From assembly GCF_000238255.3 (NCBI RefSeq), contig NZ_CP011040.1, positions 434,001 to 498,000 of the forward strand: a stretch of DNA of 64,000 nucleotides, given 5' to 3'. The notes under the pieces were generated by a model, which saw only the letters and a program-made list of their open reading frames with translations, ran no database searches and was not told the origin of the DNA. This document shows positions 42,272 through 49,970 of the stretch, one piece after another. This DNA is from Pseudoalteromonas spongiae UST010723-006 (lineage in GTDB: Bacteria; Pseudomonadota; Gammaproteobacteria; Enterobacterales; Alteromonadaceae). The translations under genes were made by a program, and so were the position numbers. The first letter of the stretch is position 1. The number at the start of each line of letters is the position of its first letter.

Positions 42272-42736
42272 CTAAATGACGTGGTAGCTTAAACGCACTG
42301 CAATGTCATCAATGTTTTCAGCATTCACTTTCTTAATAATGCCTTGGTATGGTGCGCTGGCGTTTTTTAACCACTCGGAATAAAGCCCTGTTAAAAACGC
42401 GTCACCGTATTCTTGGTGTTCGGGTTTTAAAATAGCACAGAGCGGTGAAATGTAATGTTCAATGACTAAGCCATTGTCTTTTTCAAAGATATTGCAGTGA
42501 CCCCAGCGACGTTCAAACCAAAACTGGTTTATGCGTTCATTGAGTTCTACTAATGTTAGCTCAGGGTGAATGTCTAACGAGCGGCTGGCATGTTTGCCCA
42601 TTTTAGTTAAAAACGAAACTCGCTCTTGTGCAGGATAAGATGCTTCTAAGGTGTCGAATAACGAACTTACAAAAAATTGCCACTGCCCTGAAATATTTTG
42701 TTTTACTAATGATTTTAAATGCATAGCGTATTGCAA
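42272..42736 (-). CDS. BcsD-like protein (cellulose synthase subunit D family), tentative
   Basis: The 154-residue protein shares the BcsD plan: a first helix ending FLTKMGKHASRSLDI, then LVELNERINQFWFERRWGHCNIFEKDNGLVI with the WG-turn, a hydrophilic HYISP region, a FLTGLYSEWLKN segment matching the BcsD GLY-x-x-W motif, and a final hydrophobic strand. BcsD forms a periplasmic octamer that guides cellulose strands, but no bcs genes are nearby, so the protein may have another job. Starts are TTG 42736 or ATG 42724. It is the first gene of a leftward cluster. Confidence 0.45.
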   Translation of the reverse strand: MQYAMHLKSLVKQNISGQWQFFVSSLFDTLEASYPAQERVSFLTKMGKHASRSLDIHPELTLVELNERINQFWFERRWGHCNIFEKDNGLVIEHYISPLCAILKPEHQEYGDAFLTGLYSEWLKNASAPYQGIIKKVNAENIDDIAVRLSYHVI

Positions 42737-42834
42737 AGTAACCTACTCACAGACATAAATCTTATGCATCCAAGAATAGGATAAGGTGCGCATTGGGTGT
42801 ATCACGTTTTATTACACCAAGGTGATTTGTAAAC

Positions 42835-42851
42835 TGCGACATTATGTCGCA
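42835..42851. promoter_or_regulatory. Perfect 17-bp palindrome, candidate operator
   Basis: TGCGACAT-T-ATGTCGCA is an 8-1-8 perfect inverted repeat 51 bases before the PepSY gene start and 98 bases before the BcsD-like gene. A further inverted pair, GGTGTA ... TACACC, lies just to its left (about 42795-42821). The regulator is not known; it does not match the Fur consensus. Confidence 0.55.
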
Positions 42852-42902
42852 TCAAAAAGTAGTTACAGATAAATACAATAAGCACTAAAAATTAATAATT
42901 AA

Positions 42903-44345
42903 ATGAGTTATATGATTAAATCATTTTTGGTGTGGCATAAGCGATTTGCGTTATTTGCATGTGTGCCATTTATGCTGTGGGCTGCGTCGGGTTTACTACA
43001 CCCTTTTATGTCTCATTTTACTAAAGCTGAACGCATTATTCCCCAGCCAGTCACGATCAATTCTGCTGCTATCGCACATTATGTCCCGCTTGACAGAGTG
43101 TTAGAAAAACACGCGATTTTTGCATTTAGTCACGCTAGTCTAGTTGATTACCAGAATCGCTATTATTATCAAATTTCGCAAAATGTTAATGGTGAATTGC
43201 ACACTAAGTACTTTGATATTGAGACAGCAGAGTTATCGCATGACTTAAGCGATGCTGTTTATGCAGAGTATTTGGCGACAAAATGGTCAGGTAAAACAAC
43301 GCGTTCGATTCATAAGCTAACTACGTTTACTTTTGGTTATAGTAAAATAAACCGTATTTTGCCTGTCTATAAAATGGAATTAGCGGACAAGAGCTTAATT
43401 TACATAGATACTTTGGGTAAACGTATCGCTGCACATAATACGCCATTAAGGGAGTCTGTGTCGTATTGGTTTGGTCAACTACATACTTTCAGTTTTTTGG
43501 GAAATACCCATGATTTAACACGTATTGTTCCCATGCTTGTTATCAGTGTGTCGTTGTTTTTGATGGCGTTAAGTGGCGTAGTTGCGTACTCCTTACTGTG
43601 GCGTAAAATCAAAGACACCCGTTATTCAAAACAACGATTACATCGTTTATTTGGCATTTCACTCAGTGTGTGCTTGTTGGGCTTTTCAACCAGTAGTATG
43701 CATATTCTAATTGATAAGCTATTTCCAGAAACATTTAGGCAAATTGTTCCTAGTAACACGCTTTCTAGTAAGCAGTTAAAGCATGATCCTATTAATAGCT
43801 TAAGAAAATCCGGTGGCCACAATTTTCAGTTGGTTAATATTCATGGCGAAATGATTAGCCAAATTGTTCACTTTCAAAAGCGAAGCCGCTCATTTAGCTA
43901 TTGGCAGCAATCGCAACTTAAGTTGAATGATCTTGCTTTAGTAGAAACAATTTTGGCGCAGCAATTAAACCTTTCAGCACCTATAGAAACGTGGCAAAAA
44001 GTCGATAAATTTGGTCCAAGCTATGCCTTTATCAACAAGCGGCTACCTGTTGTTCAAGTCACTTTTGATAATGATCCCACCATTTATAGTGTTGAGGTCC
44101 ACACTGGTTACATTGCAGCAATTGATACGCCTTGGCAGCAAGCTCGCAGTTGGCATTTTGGTTATCTGCATAAATACCACTTTTTGAATCCAATTGGTAA
44201 AGGATTACGAGATAGCATCATTACGCTGATAATTATCGCATTACTCAGCACAACAATACTTGGTTTGTTGCTTTATATCTCTCGATACAAACGCAGAGCA
44301 ACATTAACTAAGCGCCGCAGTACATTTAATCAAATTAATAATTAA
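42903..44345 (+). CDS. PepSY-domain membrane protein, receptor partner
   Basis: The 480-residue protein has an N-terminal membrane helix (FLVWHKRFALFACVPFMLWAASGLLHP, within residues 8-34), a first PepSY-type periplasmic domain with WFGQLHTFSFLGNTHDLTRIVPM, two central helices and a second domain with RSWHFGYLHKYHFLNPIGK before a last helix. The membrane His residues suggest haem-linked ferric reduction, as in other PepSY proteins. ATG 42912 is an alternative start. It is followed by the TonB receptor after 21 bases: one operon. Confidence 0.82.
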   Translation: MSYMIKSFLVWHKRFALFACVPFMLWAASGLLHPFMSHFTKAERIIPQPVTINSAAIAHYVPLDRVLEKHAIFAFSHASLVDYQNRYYYQISQNVNGELHTKYFDIETAELSHDLSDAVYAEYLATKWSGKTTRSIHKLTTFTFGYSKINRILPVYKMELADKSLIYIDTLGKRIAAHNTPLRESVSYWFGQLHTFSFLGNTHDLTRIVPMLVISVSLFLMALSGVVAYSLLWRKIKDTRYSKQRLHRLFGISLSVCLLGFSTSSMHILIDKLFPETFRQIVPSNTLSSKQLKHDPINSLRKSGGHNFQLVNIHGEMISQIVHFQKRSRSFSYWQQSQLKLNDLALVETILAQQLNLSAPIETWQKVDKFGPSYAFINKRLPVVQVTFDNDPTIYSVEVHTGYIAAIDTPWQQARSWHFGYLHKYHFLNPIGKGLRDSIITLIIIALLSTTILGLLLYISRYKRRATLTKRRSTFNQINN

Positions 44346-44366
44346 TCGAAATAAGGAATTTTATTC

Positions 44367-46481
44367 ATGACTGTTTGTTTCAAGCGCTCATTACTTGCGC
44401 TCGCAGTTTTTTCGCACTTTAATGTGCTGGCTGATGAAGCGATGAATGAAGACATTGAAAAAATTACGGTTACAGCAAATCGCTTAGGGAAAGCTAATAC
44501 TGAACAAGCATTAAGTATTGGCAGTGTTAGCAGTGAGGTGATTGAAAAAGACAATGCACAACATTTATCTGAGTCGCTGCAAACGATTTCGGGTGTGTTG
44601 ATTAACCAGCTCTCCGGTGGGCAAGGGCATAATGCTGCTATTCGCATGCCAATAAATTACGGCGGTTACACGCTTTATTTGCAAGATAATATTCCGTTGC
44701 AATCAGCGGCGTTTTATAACCATAACGCGCTTTGGTGGGCGAGCAGTAATTCGTCATTATCGCGTTTAGAGGTAATGAAAGGCGCAGGTACTAGCTTATA
44801 TGGATCCGGTGCGGTTGCTGCAACGGTAAATGTGATTTCTGCACCAGTTAGCGCCAATAAAAATGAATTATCAGCAACAATAGGTGAGCATAATTATCAA
44901 CGTTACAACGGAAGTTATACACATTTAATGGGAGAGGATAATGGTGTTCGCATATCTGCTGGCTATCTAAACAATGATGGTTGGCGTGACAACAGTCACC
45001 TTGAAAAATTTGAGTTTAATACATTACATGAATTGCATATTGATGCGCAGCAAAGTATCAAAACCAGCTTTATTGCATCAACATTAGATCAGCAAATGCA
45101 AAGTTCGCTTAATGGTGAACAGTTTGCCGATGACCCAACGCAATCTGGCTTACCAGAGGAAGTTGAGGCACTAGATCCAAGGCGTAAAACCGATTACATG
45201 CGTTTGAGTTCTGAATATCAATATCAAGGTGATGACGTGTTTGCCTCTGTTATTCCATACGCACGATTTAGAGACAATAACTATGTCGCGACTTGGCAGC
45301 CTAATATGCCGCAAGTTGAATCGAGTGTGACCACTTTTGGCTTACTTGCGTTAAGTAACTTTGTGCATAAAAACGACTTTGAAACTACCGTGGGTGTTGA
45401 CTTTGAATATTCAGAAGGTGATGCTTATTCTTTTCAACCCACTACGCGTATCACAACGGGCTGGGGAGCGGCGACCTATCCAGAAGGGCATGTTTTTTAT
45501 GATGATAAGACCAGCTTTACTGGCATATCGCCTTACATTCAACACATTGGTTATCTAACCGATGCACTGAGCTACAGTTTAGGGCTACGTTACGATAATA
45601 ACCGTTATGAGTTTGATAATAATCTGGCTGTTTATGACGATGACGGCTTCGGTAATCGTTCAATTGCTAGCCGCAGTGACAGCTACCAGCACTTAAGCCC
45701 AAAAGTGAGTGTGAATTATTTGCTTGATAAGCAAATGAGTGTTTACGCGCGTTTTGCCAATGCCATTCGTATTCCAACAGCGTCAGAGCTTTATCATTTG
45801 AAAACTAAAGAAACCAGCGCACAACTAGGCTCGTTGGATGAAGAAACGTCCGACACTTATGAAGTGGGTTATAAAGCAAACTTAGATAAGCTTAGTGTTG
45901 AATTGGCATATTATTTTATGGATGTAAAAGATGCCATTGTGACTGCCTATGATGATTTTGGCGCTAGTTACCGTGTTAATGCTGCAAGTGTTAATCACCA
46001 AGGGTTTGAGCTTGGTGTGGATTATCGGATCAATCCTATTTGGTCTCTGGCTTTAGCTTATTCGCAATCTAATCATGAATTTGATTATTACATTCAAGAT
46101 CAAGGGCGCGTTGATTATCGCACTAAACAATCAAGTGAAGTCGATTTATCGGGCAACAGCTTACCTATGGCACCTGATTATGTTGCCAACGTTCGCTTAA
46201 ACTATAAGAGCAAAGCGATATCTGGCCTTCATATAATTGCTGAAATGCAAAGTATTGGAGACTACTGGATGGACAGTGAAAACACCCGTGAATATTCAGG
46301 TTATACAATCGGTAATTTAAAGGCTAATTATGCAATAAACAATGTATTTGAAGTGCATGCGCGAATATCTAATATCACAGATAAGCAGTATGCATTACAA
46401 GCTGAAATTCGCTACGGGAAAACACAAATTCAGCCAGGCATGCCACGTACTGTTTATGTGGGTTTAAAATACCGCTTCTAA
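44367..46481 (+). CDS. TonB-dependent outer-membrane receptor
   Basis: The 704-residue protein has a signal peptide (about 1-22), a TonB box (IEKITVTAN), a plug (about 38-150, with LYLQDNIPLQ and LEVMKGAGTSLYGSGAVAATVNVI) and a beta-barrel ending YVGLKYRF. It belongs to the ferric-siderophore/haem type, near FecA-like and OMR family members. An AAGGAA site precedes ATG. Its PepSY partner upstream implies iron acquisition, but the operator in front is not a Fur site. Confidence 0.87.
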   Translation: MTVCFKRSLLALAVFSHFNVLADEAMNEDIEKITVTANRLGKANTEQALSIGSVSSEVIEKDNAQHLSESLQTISGVLINQLSGGQGHNAAIRMPINYGGYTLYLQDNIPLQSAAFYNHNALWWASSNSSLSRLEVMKGAGTSLYGSGAVAATVNVISAPVSANKNELSATIGEHNYQRYNGSYTHLMGEDNGVRISAGYLNNDGWRDNSHLEKFEFNTLHELHIDAQQSIKTSFIASTLDQQMQSSLNGEQFADDPTQSGLPEEVEALDPRRKTDYMRLSSEYQYQGDDVFASVIPYARFRDNNYVATWQPNMPQVESSVTTFGLLALSNFVHKNDFETTVGVDFEYSEGDAYSFQPTTRITTGWGAATYPEGHVFYDDKTSFTGISPYIQHIGYLTDALSYSLGLRYDNNRYEFDNNLAVYDDDGFGNRSIASRSDSYQHLSPKVSVNYLLDKQMSVYARFANAIRIPTASELYHLKTKETSAQLGSLDEETSDTYEVGYKANLDKLSVELAYYFMDVKDAIVTAYDDFGASYRVNAASVNHQGFELGVDYRINPIWSLALAYSQSNHEFDYYIQDQGRVDYRTKQSSEVDLSGNSLPMAPDYVANVRLNYKSKAISGLHIIAEMQSIGDYWMDSENTREYSGYTIGNLKANYAINNVFEVHARISNITDKQYALQAEIRYGKTQIQPGMPRTVYVGLKYRF

Positions 46482-46524
46482 ACGCATAGCAGCACCGTGT
46501 TTACATAATTGAAATTAAATTAAA

Positions 46525-46549
46525 AAAGCCAAGCACAATGCTTGGCTTT
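46525..46549 (-). terminator. Intrinsic terminator of the mannoside operon
   Basis: AAAGCCAAGCA (46525-46535), loop CAA, TGCTTGGCTTT (46539-46549); T-run on the minus strand. It ends the leftward mannoside operon and may also halt the TonB gene. Confidence 0.85.
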
Positions 46550-46570
46550 GAGGCACATTGAGGGAATGTG

Positions 46571-47764
46571 TTAATTGGTTGGAAACGGGTTGGTGGTAAA
46601 TTCCAATACATCAAAACACGCGCCGAGTGTGTGATAGTCGCACTTTGCTCCTGCTTCGCTTTTTTTATCACTGTACTTTTGATTATTTTCTTTTAATACC
46701 CGATACCACGCACCATGGTCATGATCGACAAAATACTGCCAGCAATACTGCCAAAGTGCGTTGTAATGGTTTAAATAAGCGTCATTTTGAGTTGCATCAA
46801 AAAGTAACGCTGCGGCTGCAAAGCTTTCCGCTTGCACCCAAAAGTATTTGTCGCTGTCGCAGGTGTTATAGTGCGTATCAAAGCCATACACTAAACCGCC
46901 ATGGGCGTTATCCCATGCGTTAGCAAAGGCAACATCAAACAAGTGCTGCGCCTTTGCAGCAAATTTTGGTTTCGCATCAAAAAAGTTAATTTGCAGTAAT
47001 AATTTTGCCCATTCTGTTTGGTGACCTGGTTGAAATCCCCACGGGCGATAGAGGTTTTTAGCATCGTCTTTGTTGTAATCAAAATCAGGCAAAAGCGAAG
47101 GAGTAAAGTGCTCGTACACTAAGCCATTGCTATGCGCTGATAATTCAAAACAAAAACGCTCAGCAAGGTGCTGTGCTCGTTTTAAATAACGGCGCTCATT
47201 GGTTGCACTGTAGGCACCAATAAGCGCTTCGCAAATATGCATATTGGCGTTTTGGCCGCGGTATTCACATAGCTCGCCGTTGGCGTAAATGGTATCGGCG
47301 TAAATGCCTTCATTGGCTTGCCAAAAACGCGATTCGAGCAGTTCAAAGGTTTCATTAATCTTTCTATCAGATGAAATCACGCCTGCTTTGTAACAGTGGG
47401 CGTAGCAAAGTAACACAAAAGCATAGCCATAGGCTTGCTGGGTCATATCCTTAGGTTGGTTATCGTCAAGCGTCCACGCGTATTGTTTGCTATTTGCAAT
47501 CCAATGATGATTTTCAATGTAATCAAGGCCATGCTTAGCAAAGTTTAAATACTCGTTGTTTTTAAAATGCTTAGCGGCGCGGCAAAAGTTGATTACCATG
47601 CGGGTACTGCTCACTAGTTGACGAAACCCTGTATTAAACAAGGTGCCATCGTCTAAATAGTTTTGGTAATAGCCGCCAAGCTCGTTATCGACAGCGCGCT
47701 CGGTATAAAAGTTAACAATCGACTGGCTGTGATGTGTTAAAAAATCAGCGTTATAAAAGTTCAC
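46571..47764 (-). CDS. AGE-family mannose isomerase
   Basis: The 397-residue protein is an AGE-fold (alpha/alpha-barrel) enzyme of the YihS/mannose isomerase type. Active-site motifs are RPWGFQPGHQTEWAKLL, FWVQAESFAAAALLF and GGYYQNYLDDG. It probably converts D-mannose to D-fructose in the cytosol. Its place after GH92, MFS and PfkB genes supports this over N-acylglucosamine epimerase. It overlaps the PfkB gene by 4 bases and is the last gene of the operon. Confidence 0.85.
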   Translation of the reverse strand: MNFYNADFLTHHSQSIVNFYTERAVDNELGGYYQNYLDDGTLFNTGFRQLVSSTRMVINFCRAAKHFKNNEYLNFAKHGLDYIENHHWIANSKQYAWTLDDNQPKDMTQQAYGYAFVLLCYAHCYKAGVISSDRKINETFELLESRFWQANEGIYADTIYANGELCEYRGQNANMHICEALIGAYSATNERRYLKRAQHLAERFCFELSAHSNGLVYEHFTPSLLPDFDYNKDDAKNLYRPWGFQPGHQTEWAKLLLQINFFDAKPKFAAKAQHLFDVAFANAWDNAHGGLVYGFDTHYNTCDSDKYFWVQAESFAAAALLFDATQNDAYLNHYNALWQYCWQYFVDHDHGAWYRVLKENNQKYSDKKSEAGAKCDYHTLGACFDVLEFTTNPFPTN

Positions 47765-48765
47765 GTGCGTTCTCTAAAAAATGCGCCGGTGAGGGCGCTA
47801 AATTGCTGGTTAAAAAGGGTGTCTACCTCGTTTAATGAGGGCAGTGCAGGGAATGCGCCTTGACGACTTACGGCAAGCGCACCGGCACAACTGGCAAATG
47901 CAATGGCGCTTCTAAGTGCATTTTCGTTGTTTAAAAGTGCGTCTAGGGTGATGCACTTACTTAATAAATACAAAATTGCACCTATAAAACCGTCACCGCC
48001 TGCAGTGGTATCAACCACCTTTGCTTTAGCTGGGCTAATACTGCCTCGGCAATGTTTGGTTATGTATTCAATGTCATCACCACCATTTGTGATAAGTAGC
48101 AGCTCACAATTGCCGTTAAAGCAGCGGTTTATATAATCTTCAGGCGCATTCTGACAAAGTAGTTCAAACTCTTCACGAGCAAATTTCACCACCTGCGCCT
48201 TTTCAACAAATTCATTAATAAGCGCGATATTAAGTGCTGAATCTGGCCATAAATTAGCGCGTAAATTGACATCAAAACAGATGGTTAAGTTGTTTGCGTT
48301 TGCGTGTTCTAGTACCGTTTGTGTGGTGTTTACAGCGCCTTTTTCGGTGAGCGTATTACTGCAAAAATGAACTAGTGAGGCTTGTTTAAACCACTGAGAT
48401 TTGATTTCATCTGGGCGCAGTTTTAAGTCGGCGCTGTCTTTTCGCATAAAGGTAAAACTGCGTTCACCGTGCTCATCTAAATGCACAAACGCAAGTGGTG
48501 TTGGGGCACTTTTATGAATAAGCGTACAGTCGGTATTTACGCCATAATGACGAAGGCTATTTATTAAAAAATGGCCAAATTGATCATCACCTACTTGCCC
48601 AACGAAATGCGATTTGCCACCGAGTTTGGCAAGGGCAACCGCTGCGTTTGCCGGTGCACCGCCTGGAAACTGACGGTAATCAGATAAATTAATGCCATCT
48701 TGTGATTGTTGATTAATTTGTAGAAAATCAATCAAGGCTTCACCGTAACAGATCACCTTGCTCAT
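47761..48765 (-). CDS. PfkB-family fructokinase
   Basis: The 334-residue protein is a ribokinase/PfkB-family kinase: GGAPANAAVALAKLGGKS and GQVGDDQFGHF near the N-terminus, ATP-site DTTAGGDGFIGA with the catalytic Asp near the C-terminus. In this operon it most likely phosphorylates fructose made by the isomerase to fructose-6-phosphate. It overlaps genes on both sides by 4 bases. Confidence 0.88.
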   Translation of the reverse strand: MSKVICYGEALIDFLQINQQSQDGINLSDYRQFPGGAPANAAVALAKLGGKSHFVGQVGDDQFGHFLINSLRHYGVNTDCTLIHKSAPTPLAFVHLDEHGERSFTFMRKDSADLKLRPDEIKSQWFKQASLVHFCSNTLTEKGAVNTTQTVLEHANANNLTICFDVNLRANLWPDSALNIALINEFVEKAQVVKFAREEFELLCQNAPEDYINRCFNGNCELLLITNGGDDIEYITKHCRGSISPAKAKVVDTTAGGDGFIGAILYLLSKCITLDALLNNENALRSAIAFASCAGALAVSRQGAFPALPSLNEVDTLFNQQFSALTGAFFRERT

Positions 48766-49970
48766 GCTGGTAACTCCTTATGAGCGCGAACGCGGTGCTG
48801 GCTAATGGCAAAAAACACAATATACAGATACGCAAATACGGGCACTAAAAAGCTAAGCTGCACTGAAAATGCATCGGCAACAACCGCTTGGATTAACGGG
48901 AACACCGCACCACCCACAATAGCCTGGCATAGTAATCCCGAACCTTTTGCAGTAAGCTGCCCTAAACCGCGAATAGCTAAACTAAAGATGGTTGGGAACA
49001 TAATCGAGTTAAAAAAGCCAACGGCCAGTACACTCCACATTGCGATTTTGCCGCTGCTAAATACCGTAACAATTAACAGCACAACCGCCATAATGGCATT
49101 GAAGGCGAGTACATAACTTGGCGAGAATTGGCGCATTAACGCAGAGCCAATAAAGCGCCCAATCATCGCGCCACCCCAATAATAGGCCACCATATGACCT
49201 GCCTGTGCGGTGGTTAATCCGCCAATTTCAGGTGATTCAAAATAGTTTACTAAAAAGCCACCAATCGACACTTCAGCACCTACATACAAAAAGATGCCAA
49301 GTGCGCCTAAAACAAGGTGCTTATGTTGCCAAATTGACTCTTTAGTTTGCGCAGAAGTTTGCTCTTCAAAATCAAGTTTTGGTAATTCAATAAACTTAAA
49401 GGAGCAGGCTATGGTTATCGCAGCAAGGGCGATTAAAAAATACGGCAGTTGTACTTGTTCGGCACCTGCATTTTGCGAAGTTGCCGACAAAATAAAGTAA
49501 GTACCAAACAATGGCCCTGCGGTATGGCCAAGGGAGTTAATTGCTTGTGCCAGATTTAAGCGACTTGCGGCGTGTTTTTCCTCACCCAAACAGTTCACAT
49601 ACGGGTTTGCCGATACTTGCAGCACGGTAATACCGCCTGCAAGTACAAACAATGCCGCTAAAAATAGCACATATTCTTTAATGCTGGCTGCCGGAATAAA
49701 CAGCAGGCAGCCAAGGGCAAGGGTTGATAACCCAATAAATACACCATTGCGATAGCCAAACTTTGCAACCACGCGCCCTGCCAGCGGCGACACTAAAAAG
49801 TAAGCGCCAAAAAAGCAAAACTGCACCAACATGGCTTGAGTATAACTAAGTGAAAACTCGGCTTTTAAAAACGGGATTAAAATATCATTCAGTGCGGTAA
49901 TAAAACCCCAGATAAAAAACAAGCTGGTCATGGCGTAAAACGCCATGGTTTGATTAATTTGCTTGGCCAT
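48762..49970 (-). CDS. FGHS (FucP)-type sugar:proton symporter
   Basis: The 402-residue MFS protein has twelve helices and motifs of the fucose/glucose/galactose symporter family: FFIWGFITALNDILIPFLK, VLQVSANPYVNCLG, RLNLAQAINSLGHTAGPLFGTY and FFNSIMFPTIFSLAIRGLG. In this operon it likely imports mannose released by the mannosidases. It overlaps the kinase gene by 4 bases and the GH92 gene by 1. Confidence 0.9.
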   Translation of the reverse strand: MAKQINQTMAFYAMTSLFFIWGFITALNDILIPFLKAEFSLSYTQAMLVQFCFFGAYFLVSPLAGRVVAKFGYRNGVFIGLSTLALGCLLFIPAASIKEYVLFLAALFVLAGGITVLQVSANPYVNCLGEEKHAASRLNLAQAINSLGHTAGPLFGTYFILSATSQNAGAEQVQLPYFLIALAAITIACSFKFIELPKLDFEEQTSAQTKESIWQHKHLVLGALGIFLYVGAEVSIGGFLVNYFESPEIGGLTTAQAGHMVAYYWGGAMIGRFIGSALMRQFSPSYVLAFNAIMAVVLLIVTVFSSGKIAMWSVLAVGFFNSIMFPTIFSLAIRGLGQLTAKGSGLLCQAIVGGAVFPLIQAVVADAFSVQLSFLVPVFAYLYIVFFAISQHRVRAHKELPA

